Assembly: GCA_017630395.1 (NCBI GenBank)
Contig: JAGBVI010000013.1
Span: 1-57,163 of the forward strand
Source of the DNA: Paludibacteraceae bacterium
GTDB taxonomy: Bacteria > Bacteroidota > Bacteroidia > Bacteroidales > Paludibacteraceae
DNA length: 57,163 nt
Reading direction: 5' to 3'
The position numbers and the translations under genes are program-made. The first letter of the stretch is position 1. The number at the start of each line of letters is the position of its first letter. The notes below the pieces were generated by a model that saw only the letters and a program-made list of their open reading frames with translations, searched no databases and was not told the origin of the DNA. Below, one piece after another: positions 50,304 to 57,163 of the stretch.

Positions 50304-51668
50304 ATGGGAAATAAAAACATTCAATCCGCTGACGGCAAATTAGGAGTATTAGTCGTTGGTATGTGTGGTGCCGTTTCAACAACATTTATAGCCGGCACAC
50401 TATCTGTAAGAAAAAAATATTCTGAACCAATTGGCTCTTTAACACAATTAGGAACCATACGATTAGGGAAAAGAAATGAAAACAGATTTCCAAAGATTAA
50501 AGATGTAATACCATTAACCTCCTTAGAGGATATAGAATTTGGAGGTTGGGACATTCGAAATGAAAATCTGCATGAATCTTGCAAGATTGCTCAGGTTTTA
50601 AACGAAAAAGACATAGACCCTATACGCAAAGAATTAGAGCAACTACGTCCTATGCGAGGAGTATTCAACCAGGAATATGTAAAACGATTGGAAGGAGAAT
50701 TTGTAAAAGAAGGTAAAAATCATTGGGAGAAGATGAATGAAGTAAGACATGACATTCAAGCCTTCATGAAAGCCAAAAATTGTCAACGAGCAGTAGTTGT
50801 ATGGGCGGGAAGTACAGAAAGCTATTTAACACTCCATGACATTCATAAAGATTTGAATACATTTGAAAAAGCGATGCAAGAGAATCATAAAGCAATAGCC
50901 CCAAGTATGGTATATGCCTACGCAGCCTTATCGTTAGGAATTCCCTATATCAATGGAGCACCCAATTTAACGACAGACATACCGGCATTGCAAGAATTGG
51001 CCAAAATCAATAAAGCACCTATCATGGGAAAAGATTTCAAAACAGGTCAAACCATGATGAAAACAGTATTAGCACCAATGTTCAAAACACGAGTATTAGG
51101 ACTAAGCGGATGGTTTTCGACCAATATATTAGGGAATAGAGATGGCGAAGTGTTAGACGACCCAGGCTCATTCAAAACCAAAGAAGAGAGCAAACTATCA
51201 GTAATTGACTCAATCTTACAACCACAACTATATCCCGAACTCTATTCCAACATCTACCATAAAGTAAGAATTAACTACTACCCACCAAGAAAAGACAACA
51301 AAGAAGGATGGGATAACATTGACCTATTTGGATGGATGAACTACCCAATGCAAATAAAAGTTGACTTTTTATGTCGCGATTCAATTCTTGCTGCCCCCTT
51401 GGTGTTAGATTTAGTGCTGTTCGCTGATTTTGCCAAACGTTGTGGCATGTACGGGATTCAAGGATGGTTATCCTTCTACTTCAAAAGTCCAATGCACAAA
51501 AAAGATGAAGTGCCTGAACACGATTTGTTCATTCAAAACACCAAATTAAAAAACACATTGCGCAAAATCATCCACGAAGAGACATTGGACTACTTAGAAG
51601 ATGAGACTCCAATAGAAGCATACGAATATATCAATGATTCTATGCAAGAGGTTAATACAACCATGTAG
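50304..51668 (+). CDS. ino1: Inositol-3-phosphate synthase
   Basis: A 454-residue NAD-dependent enzyme that makes 1D-myo-inositol 3-phosphate from glucose 6-phosphate. The Rossmann start is LGVLVVGMCGAVSTTFIAG. Further conserved parts are VVWAGSTESY, YINGAPNLTTDIPALQ, PIMGKDFKTGQTMMK, LGLSGWFSTNILGNRDG and CRDSILAAPLVLDLV. It resembles the synthase of the inositol-lipid locus of Bacteroides thetaiotaomicron. It supplies the head group for the CDP-alcohol phosphatidyltransferase encoded 5 kb upstream and stands directly before the serine palmitoyltransferase gene. Confidence 0.94.
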   Translation: MGNKNIQSADGKLGVLVVGMCGAVSTTFIAGTLSVRKKYSEPIGSLTQLGTIRLGKRNENRFPKIKDVIPLTSLEDIEFGGWDIRNENLHESCKIAQVLNEKDIDPIRKELEQLRPMRGVFNQEYVKRLEGEFVKEGKNHWEKMNEVRHDIQAFMKAKNCQRAVVVWAGSTESYLTLHDIHKDLNTFEKAMQENHKAIAPSMVYAYAALSLGIPYINGAPNLTTDIPALQELAKINKAPIMGKDFKTGQTMMKTVLAPMFKTRVLGLSGWFSTNILGNRDGEVLDDPGSFKTKEESKLSVIDSILQPQLYPELYSNIYHKVRINYYPPRKDNKEGWDNIDLFGWMNYPMQIKVDFLCRDSILAAPLVLDLVLFADFAKRCGMYGIQGWLSFYFKSPMHKKDEVPEHDLFIQNTKLKNTLRKIIHEETLDYLEDETPIEAYEYINDSMQEVNTTM

Positions 51669-51694
51669 AATTAACAAATAAAACATTGATTTCT

Positions 51695-51754
51695 AAGGTG
51701 TAAAAAAGAGTAGCATTATCCTCAAAAAAGATAATGTTACACTTTATACACCTT
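51695..51754 (+). promoter_or_regulatory. Conserved-looking hairpin between ino1 and the palmitoyltransferase gene
   Basis: Outer arms aaggtgta / tacacctt pair perfectly. Inner arms gtagcattatc / gataatgttac pair with one GU, around a 9-nt loop. No T tract follows, so it is not a typical intrinsic terminator. It ends 21 bases before the next ATG and may control processing or translation. Confidence 0.5.
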
Positions 51755-51774
51755 CCACTACAAAGAATAAAATA

Positions 51775-52962
51775 ATGAACTTACTTCAAGAAAAATTGTC
51801 ACAATACCAAGAGCCCCAAAAGATAAAAGCCAAAGGAGTATATCCCTACTTCAGAGTAATTGAGAGCGAACAAGATACAGAAGTAGTTATAAATGGGAGA
51901 AAAGTATTAATGTTTGGCTCCAATAGTTATTTAGGATTAACCAACCATCACAAGATAAAAGAAGCAGCCATAGCAGCAATGAAAAAGTATGGCTCAGGAT
52001 GTGCAGGTTCAAGATTTTTAAATGGGACATTAGATATCCATATTGAATTAGAGAAGAAGTTGGCGGAATTTGTAGGGAAAGAAGACGCATTGGTATATTC
52101 AGCCGGATTTAATGTAAATATGGGAGTTGTATCATTAGTGACCAACAGAGACGATTACTTGATATTAGACGAACTTGACCACGCTTCTATAATGGTGGGC
52201 AAACAACTCTCATTTTCAAAAGTTATGAAGTATAAGCATAACGACATGAGTGCATTAGAGAAGCGACTTCAACAATGCGAACCCAATAAAGTGAAACTAA
52301 TTGTTGTAGATGGAGTATTCAGTATGGAAGGGGATGTGGCAAATCTGCCTAAAATAGTTGAATTATGCAAAAAGTATAATGCCAGTGTATATGTAGATGA
52401 AGCACATAGTTTAGGTGTATTTGGGAGAGGCGGAAGAGGAATTTGTGATCATTACGGATTGACAGATGACGTTGATATCATCATGGGGACATTCAGTAAA
52501 TCTTTAGCATCAATAGGAGGATTTGTGGCTGCAGACAAAAATATTATCAATTATCTACGTCATAATTCACGTCCCTACATATTCAGTGCAAGCATTACCC
52601 CAGCAGCAACAGCCTCTGCTTTAGCCGCATTAGAAATCATGCAACAAGAGCCTGAACGTATTGAGCATCTATGGGAAGTAACACGATTTGCTTTAAAAGG
52701 GTTTCGTGAATTAGGTTTTGAAATAGGTAAAACAGAAACCCCCATCATACCTCTTTTTATTAGAGACAATGAAAAGACCTTTATTTTCACCAAAATACTA
52801 TTTGAAGAGGGTATTTTTGTCAATCCAGTAGTTAGTCCGGCAGTTCCTTCAAATGATACATTAGTTCGATTTTCATTAATGGCTACACATACCCTATGCC
52901 AAGTGGAATATGCCTTAGAAACAATCGGACGAGTAGGAAAACAATTAGGAATCATCCATTAA
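51775..52962 (+). CDS. spt: Serine palmitoyltransferase (alpha-oxoamine synthase family)
   Basis: A 395-residue PLP enzyme joining serine and a long-chain acyl-CoA or acyl-ACP to 3-ketosphinganine, the first step of sphingolipid synthesis. Motifs are FGSNSYLGLTNH, YGSGCAGSRFLNGTLDIHIE, LDELDHASI, VYVDEAHSLGVFG and the PLP lysine in GTFSKSLASIGGF. It is soluble, 395 residues, as in other Bacteroidota. A close relative, 2-amino-3-ketobutyrate CoA ligase, is less likely given the neighbouring lipid genes. With ino1 it points to inositol sphingolipids. Confidence 0.9.
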   Translation: MNLLQEKLSQYQEPQKIKAKGVYPYFRVIESEQDTEVVINGRKVLMFGSNSYLGLTNHHKIKEAAIAAMKKYGSGCAGSRFLNGTLDIHIELEKKLAEFVGKEDALVYSAGFNVNMGVVSLVTNRDDYLILDELDHASIMVGKQLSFSKVMKYKHNDMSALEKRLQQCEPNKVKLIVVDGVFSMEGDVANLPKIVELCKKYNASVYVDEAHSLGVFGRGGRGICDHYGLTDDVDIIMGTFSKSLASIGGFVAADKNIINYLRHNSRPYIFSASITPAATASALAALEIMQQEPERIEHLWEVTRFALKGFRELGFEIGKTETPIIPLFIRDNEKTFIFTKILFEEGIFVNPVVSPAVPSNDTLVRFSLMATHTLCQVEYALETIGRVGKQLGIIH

Positions 52963-52986
52963 AATAATGACCTACATAAATATCAT

Positions 52987-53514
52987 TTATTCCAAGCAAA
53001 AAGGATAAATAATACAATCAATAAAATAATCTAACTCTTTTTGATTTTTAATCGTAGTAACCTTATGACAATACCTCTTTAATACATCCTCATAACGTTG
53101 TTGCAGAATCTCTTTACGACCATCAAATAAGACCCTTTTAATAAATTCAAAGTCCAACTTCTCATTACATCCTTTTGCCATATCAGGACGAGAAGTACCT
53201 TTGAATTTAAAGTACCGTTTAATAACTCTCCATAATGAATTTAAAGGTGAAAAATGAAGCATTATTATATGGTCTGCTTGCTCCATACGCTCCCAATACA
53301 TAAGTTTACCATAATTACCATCAATAACCCAAGAAGAGTTTTGATTCAAAAAATTTCTTACAATTTCAAGCTTTTTTGACAACTCTCTACTCTGCCACCC
53401 AGGTAAAAATTCAACAGTATCAAGATGCAAAACAGGAATGTCATAAAGTTCAGAAATCAACCTTGCCAAAGTAGATTTTCCTGAACCACTATAACCAATA
53501 ATAGCAATTTTCAT
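52987..53514 (-). CDS. P-loop kinase-like protein (topology-modulation family)
   Basis: A 175-residue adenylate-kinase-like NTPase. Walker A is IGYSGSGKSTLARLI, followed by LHLDTVEFLPGWQSR, SWVIDGNYGKLMYWERM and IIMLHFSPLNSLWRVIKRYF. It belongs to the family annotated as DNA topology modulation protein FlaR. The substrate is unknown. It converges on the palmitoyltransferase gene across 24 bases. Confidence 0.88.
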   Translation of the reverse strand: MKIAIIGYSGSGKSTLARLISELYDIPVLHLDTVEFLPGWQSRELSKKLEIVRNFLNQNSSWVIDGNYGKLMYWERMEQADHIIMLHFSPLNSLWRVIKRYFKFKGTSRPDMAKGCNEKLDFEFIKRVLFDGRKEILQQRYEDVLKRYCHKVTTIKNQKELDYFIDCIIYPFCLE

Positions 53515-53543
53515 ACCCTAAGCATCAATTATTACTATAAAAA

Positions 53544-53579
53544 AGAGGACGTAAAAAAACACATAGATTTACGTCCTCT
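53544..53579 (-). terminator. Terminator of the GH74 gene
   Basis: A perfect 12-bp stem (agaggacgtaaa / tttacgtcctct) with a 12-nt loop, 20 bases beyond the GH74 stop. It is followed by TTTTTTATAG on the minus strand. Confidence 0.92.
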
Positions 53580-53599
53580 CCATTCACCTATAAAATTAA

Positions 53600-56539
53600 T
53601 TATTTTTTCAGCAATTTAAATGTCTCTCCATTAATTGACAAAATGAAGATACCACTATTCCAGTCCTCTCCAATAGAAGTATTACCATCAGAAACACCCT
53701 GTTCAATACAATTTCCAAGAAGATCCGTAACAACATACCTACCAGGAATAAGAATATTGAAAGAAGATTCAGAGAATGAAGGCGACACAACAATCAGATC
53801 ATCCACACTCAAACTATTTTTAATATCCACCGTTGGATTGCAATCTGTATCATCAACAAAACATTTCCATTGAGTAGAAGTAGCGTTTTCAGCCAATTCA
53901 CCATAAACAATACCCAAGCCAACAGTACTCATATAAAATCTACCATAAACATTCCAATCACCCACAATAAATGCACCATTACCAGGTCCACCAAACTGAT
54001 TTTGGTCGTTATTGATACGTTTCCAATTTTCCCCCATATCTTCAGAGCAATAAATACCCATAGCATTACCATTAGCTTTACCCCAAATATAGATATTGTA
54101 GCTATTGTCTGTAATACCTTTACCGACACCAACTGCAGAACAAGAGGTAACCTTATTGATAGATGAGAAAGTGGCACCAAAATCAGTTGAAACTTTCAAA
54201 CCAGAGACACCACAAGGAAGATAAATAAGACCCTCATGACCAGCAACAACTGTAACACGAGTTTTTTCTCCATTTTCCATAGATTTAGATTGGAAAGAAG
54301 CCCCATAATCAGAACTTACATAAAAGACGTTTTTACCCACCGCATAAACATACGCATCATTCACTGGATCCACATTAATTCCGGCAGCCGCAGAAGTACC
54401 GGATATCAAGGACCACGAAGCACCATTGTTATCAGAGTAATAAATACCACTTTTATGAGGTTCCGGAATTACGAAGAAACGAAGAGTACCATCTTTTTTA
54501 GTAATTGCACACTTACCTTCGATAGAAGGCATAGAAGAACCATTATACTGATTAACAGCAAGATGAGCAGTATTTTGCATTTTTTTCCATCCATCATGAC
54601 CATCTGTTGTATAATAGAAACCTTCATTTGCCACTCGCATCATAACATTAGGATCTTTGCTATAATAATTTATACCACCGGAAGTACCCGGAGCAGGGTC
54701 GTGAATAGGAGCAAATTCATGAATATCCTTATGAATGAACCCTGTGTAATCTCCAATAACGGAGAGAGGATCCCCATCAGGAACACTCACCATATCCAAA
54801 GCGACAGTCTCTTCTAAACCATTCACGTCAAAATAAAATGTAGGAGAAGCTTCGCACCAAATATTATTAGAAGTAAAAATACCATTACCCGAAGCAAATG
54901 AAACTTTGTTATCATCATTAGGATCGAAACAGACAGAGCCACACCAGTGAATAGCATATCCTGGGATCCAAGTTACGCCATTATTAGTGATTACCATATC
55001 ATTTTGCAAACTTCTCCAAGTTTTACCCCCATCAATAGAAGTATAAATGATATCACCATTTGCAGACATACCATTATCCCACTTTTGTGGAATCCATGTG
55101 TTATTAGTTGAAGCCACCAATTTATCAGGGTCTTTAGGAGAGACAGCCACATCACCAATTGCTTTATTATCCGGAGAGATGTCTGTAGCAACCTTAGTTG
55201 TTGGATTATATCTATAAACACCTCCATTAGAACCATTTACACAAAGGTTCGAATAAGCAATTAATAAATCTCCATTTCCATCAAATTTCATACGAAGAGG
55301 AATCATAGAAGTAGGGAGTCCGGCAACCTCCGACCAAGAACTACCTCCATCTTCAGACAGATAGACATTGGTAGCCCCCGTACGAGAAACACCAACAAAA
55401 ATACGTCCGGTTGCACCATTTGCCATTTTTGAATTTTTATCAAAAACAATAGAGGTTATACCATTCTCATCAGGAGTTGTAGAATAAGAAGAAGAGCCCC
55501 AAGAAGGCCATTTAATAGATTTTGTATAAACAGTCGGGAAAGAAGACAATGCGCTCCATGTTTTTCCCCCATCAGTACTTTTAATAATAGGATTATTCAC
55601 ACGACCACCACACAAAATAATGTTGCCATCATTAGGATCGACAGCCAAACGTTCCCCACAATTTCTACCCTGACCATTACCATGCACATAAATCAAAGAA
55701 GAAACATCAGAAACAGAGAAGGTTTCTCCCCCATCTTTAGAACAAAGAACAGCCGTTTTTTGATTACTATAATATTGACAACCACCTAAAAGATAGATAT
55801 TATTCTCATTAGCAGGATCGACAGCCAAAGCTTCGATACTAAGTAATCCTTGGTCTGCTTCTGAAATAAAGTTAGTTAAAGGAGTCCAAGAACAATCCGA
55901 GTTGTTCCATTTATACGCACCCCCAACATCGGTACGAGCAAATTTGGAATTACCAGAGGCAATAATTCCACTGACAAATCCACCTCCACCGATAGCGACA
56001 CGACCATAAGAATAAGGAATCTCCATACCAGTTTCACCTTGTACACCCTCTAAATTATCCAAACAAACCAATTGAACATCATCGATATAAATTGTATTTT
56101 TTGCCCCAGTAAAAATTTGAATACTATTAGAAGATGGCGTTAATTTAGAAAAGTCAAAAGAAACCTTGGTCCACTTATTAGGTTCAAAAACAGAATAACT
56201 CAACTCAAAATTCTCTTCTGTTGCAGGATTATAAGCTTTAGCCTTAACTTCTCCAACACTCTCCATATAAACCATAAATGAAAGACCATAATTTGCATAA
56301 TCGTACGAATCAAATTTAGCAATAGTCCCCCATGTTTCAGAAAAAGAAGCTTTCAAGCAATTTCCAGAACCTCCGGTAGGATCTGGAACTACTTCAGCCG
56401 TTAAATCCCAACCATCGCCCATTTGATTTGTACTTTCAAAATCCGCAATCAGTCGATTCTCTGCACAATCTGCTGCTCTAATAGCAATATGGCATGATAT
56501 AATAAACCCTACCAATAAAAAAATTAATCGTCTTTCCAT
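53600..56539 (-). CDS. GH74 xyloglucanase exported by T9SS
   Basis: A 979-residue protein with a signal peptide (LIFLLVGFIISCHIAIRA) and a carbohydrate-binding-like beta-sandwich (about 25-158, ending TIYIDDVQLVC). A two-domain seven-bladed propeller of the GH74 family follows, with repeated Asp-box-like motifs (SKDGGETFS, STDGGKTWSA, SEDGGSSWSE, SIDGGKTWRS). Catalytic acids are likely Asp204 in KFARTDVGGAYKWN and Asp597 in VIGDYTGFIHKDIHEF. The last 80 residues (VVSPSFSESSFNILIP... GIFILSINGETFKLLKK) form a T9SS sorting tail. It should cut xyloglucan outside the cell. It is a single gene with a strong terminator. Confidence 0.93.
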   Translation of the reverse strand: MERRLIFLLVGFIISCHIAIRAADCAENRLIADFESTNQMGDGWDLTAEVVPDPTGGSGNCLKASFSETWGTIAKFDSYDYANYGLSFMVYMESVGEVKAKAYNPATEENFELSYSVFEPNKWTKVSFDFSKLTPSSNSIQIFTGAKNTIYIDDVQLVCLDNLEGVQGETGMEIPYSYGRVAIGGGGFVSGIIASGNSKFARTDVGGAYKWNNSDCSWTPLTNFISEADQGLLSIEALAVDPANENNIYLLGGCQYYSNQKTAVLCSKDGGETFSVSDVSSLIYVHGNGQGRNCGERLAVDPNDGNIILCGGRVNNPIIKSTDGGKTWSALSSFPTVYTKSIKWPSWGSSSYSTTPDENGITSIVFDKNSKMANGATGRIFVGVSRTGATNVYLSEDGGSSWSEVAGLPTSMIPLRMKFDGNGDLLIAYSNLCVNGSNGGVYRYNPTTKVATDISPDNKAIGDVAVSPKDPDKLVASTNNTWIPQKWDNGMSANGDIIYTSIDGGKTWRSLQNDMVITNNGVTWIPGYAIHWCGSVCFDPNDDNKVSFASGNGIFTSNNIWCEASPTFYFDVNGLEETVALDMVSVPDGDPLSVIGDYTGFIHKDIHEFAPIHDPAPGTSGGINYYSKDPNVMMRVANEGFYYTTDGHDGWKKMQNTAHLAVNQYNGSSMPSIEGKCAITKKDGTLRFFVIPEPHKSGIYYSDNNGASWSLISGTSAAAGINVDPVNDAYVYAVGKNVFYVSSDYGASFQSKSMENGEKTRVTVVAGHEGLIYLPCGVSGLKVSTDFGATFSSINKVTSCSAVGVGKGITDNSYNIYIWGKANGNAMGIYCSEDMGENWKRINNDQNQFGGPGNGAFIVGDWNVYGRFYMSTVGLGIVYGELAENATSTQWKCFVDDTDCNPTVDIKNSLSVDDLIVVSPSFSESSFNILIPGRYVVTDLLGNCIEQGVSDGNTSIGEDWNSGIFILSINGETFKLLKK

Positions 56540-56628
56540 ACATTAAAGTATTTGTAGTTATTTGTATTTAGTTCAAGGCACAAAATTATAAAAAATATGT
56601 TAAGAAAGAAGAATTCTGGAAAGAAAAT

Positions 56629-57163
56629 CTAATGATTTGCAATAAGTTCTGCCGAAATCATTTCTGCTTGCTTAATCACAGTCTCTGTCGCTAATAACTG
56701 CATATCTGGTGGATATCCATATTTTCTTAACAAACGTTTCACCGCTACACGCATCTTGGCACGAACATTCTCTTTTATCTCCCAATCAATGGAAGTGTTA
56801 TTGCGAATTGTTTCTGTCAATACTACTGCCAGCTCACGAAGTTTGTCTTTCCCCATCAGTTCCATTGCACTATTGTTATCTGCAACAGCTGAATAAAAAG
56901 CGAACTCATATTCCGATAATCCAAGATTTTTTGCTGCATCATCTTGTTCGACGATATGTTTACTCAAGCCAATCAACTCATCAATGACCTCAACTGCTGT
57001 AATGACTTTATTATGATACCTAGCTATGGAATTTTCCAACATCTCCATAAGAGTGCGTCCTTGAACAATATTTCTATTCATTCTGACTTTTATCTCGTCA
57101 TTCAAAAGTTTTTTCAGAACTTCTAAAGCAATGTTTTTATGTTCCATATCTTTCAGTTCCATC
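56629..57163 (-). CDS. hsdR: Type I restriction enzyme HsdR, C-terminal part (gene continues past the edge)
   Basis: The last 177 or so residues match the C-terminal domain of type I restriction R subunits (DUF3387 type): LLNDEIKVRMNRNIVQGRTL, ITAVEVIDELIGLSKHI, LGLSEYEFAFYSAVADNN, NTSIDWEIKENVRAKM and VKRLLRKYGYPPDMQL. The in-frame Met near the right edge is almost certainly internal; the helicase and nuclease parts lie outside the window. The stop at 56629 is normal for the family, so the end looks intact. An hsdM/hsdS set would be expected beyond the right edge. Confidence 0.92.
   Translation of the reverse strand, partial: MELKDMEHKNIALEVLKKLLNDEIKVRMNRNIVQGRTLMEMLENSIARYHNKVITAVEVIDELIGLSKHIVEQDDAAKNLGLSEYEFAFYSAVADNNSAMELMGKDKLRELAVVLTETIRNNTSIDWEIKENVRAKMRVAVKRLLRKYGYPPDMQLLATETVIKQAEMISAELIANH

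Noticed and set aside
54236-54817. 193-codon plus-strand frame inside the GH74 gene
   Set aside because: Antisense shadow; the repeated Asp-box-like blades of the real gene explain its length.
1-57163. CRISPR array
   Set aside because: No regularly spaced short repeats seen anywhere; the repeats found are pairs inside genes or single intergenic copies.

Overview
The window is low-GC DNA from a member of the Bacteroidota, most likely Bacteroidales. The evidence is internal. Four secreted proteins end in type IX secretion (T9SS) sorting-type tails, promoters look like the TAnnTTTG class, tRNA genes carry no encoded CCA, and there are a serine palmitoyltransferase, an inositol-phosphate synthase, a DUF4834 protein and a MauE/DoxX fusion. 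Species cannot be fixed from this window.

Layout. (1) 1-9836, minus strand: a polymorphic-toxin operon. It starts with a T9SS-tailed lamin-tail-like protein, then a 1950-residue SpvB/FG-GAP/YD-repeat Rhs protein with its own C-terminal tip. After that comes an array of membrane immunity candidates alternating with displaced (orphan) tips, running off the left edge. (2) 10280-14532: a GH53 galactanase, a catalase and a lipoprotein. (3) 14548-15809: tRNA-Leu(GAG), tRNA-Gly(GCC), a broken tRNA-Gly copy and almost 1 kb of apparently non-coding DNA holding a 200-bp imperfect palindrome. (4) 15810-20891: a cysteine-motif protein, an FKBP, nspC, pcrA and a DivIC/FtsB protein. (5) 20962-27702, minus strand: six overlapping genes, PqqD-like, ATP-grasp, PLP decarboxylase, urea-transporter/M23 fusion, TPR/beta-barrel protein and TPR protein. 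(6) 27874-42138: mostly housekeeping (AlaX-like editing protein, MBL hydrolase, RsmF, GpmI, DUF4834, MetF, FtsE, HisI, HisA, MauE, AlaS, M23 peptidase, MerR, TRIC/UPF0126). (7) 42630-52962, plus strand: a T9SS cargo protein, then a lipid locus with ATP-grasp, CDP-alcohol phosphatidyltransferase, flippase-like protein, HAD, GH5, CapA, inositol-3-phosphate synthase and serine palmitoyltransferase. This set is best read as inositol-(phospho)sphingolipid synthesis. (8) 52987-57163: a P-loop kinase-like protein, a T9SS-exported GH74 xyloglucanase and the C-terminal end of a type I restriction HsdR.

Two regions stand out as systems. The first is the Rhs array. A 91-bp direct repeat (89 identical positions) lies inside the coding sequence of both the full-length Rhs gene and an orphan tip, in the same reading frame. 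One homologous crossover would therefore give the secreted Rhs protein a new tip. Two of the tip/immunity pairs are paralogous as pairs, and every immunity candidate is an integral membrane protein, which points to membrane-acting toxins. The operon leader also looks like a terminator/antiterminator switch. The second is the six-gene 20962-27702 operon. It joins a PqqD-like carrier, an ATP-grasp ligase, a PLP decarboxylase and a urea-channel domain fused to an M23 domain, with outer-membrane and TPR partners. I cannot assign this combination to any named pathway, and it is my best candidate for an undescribed system.
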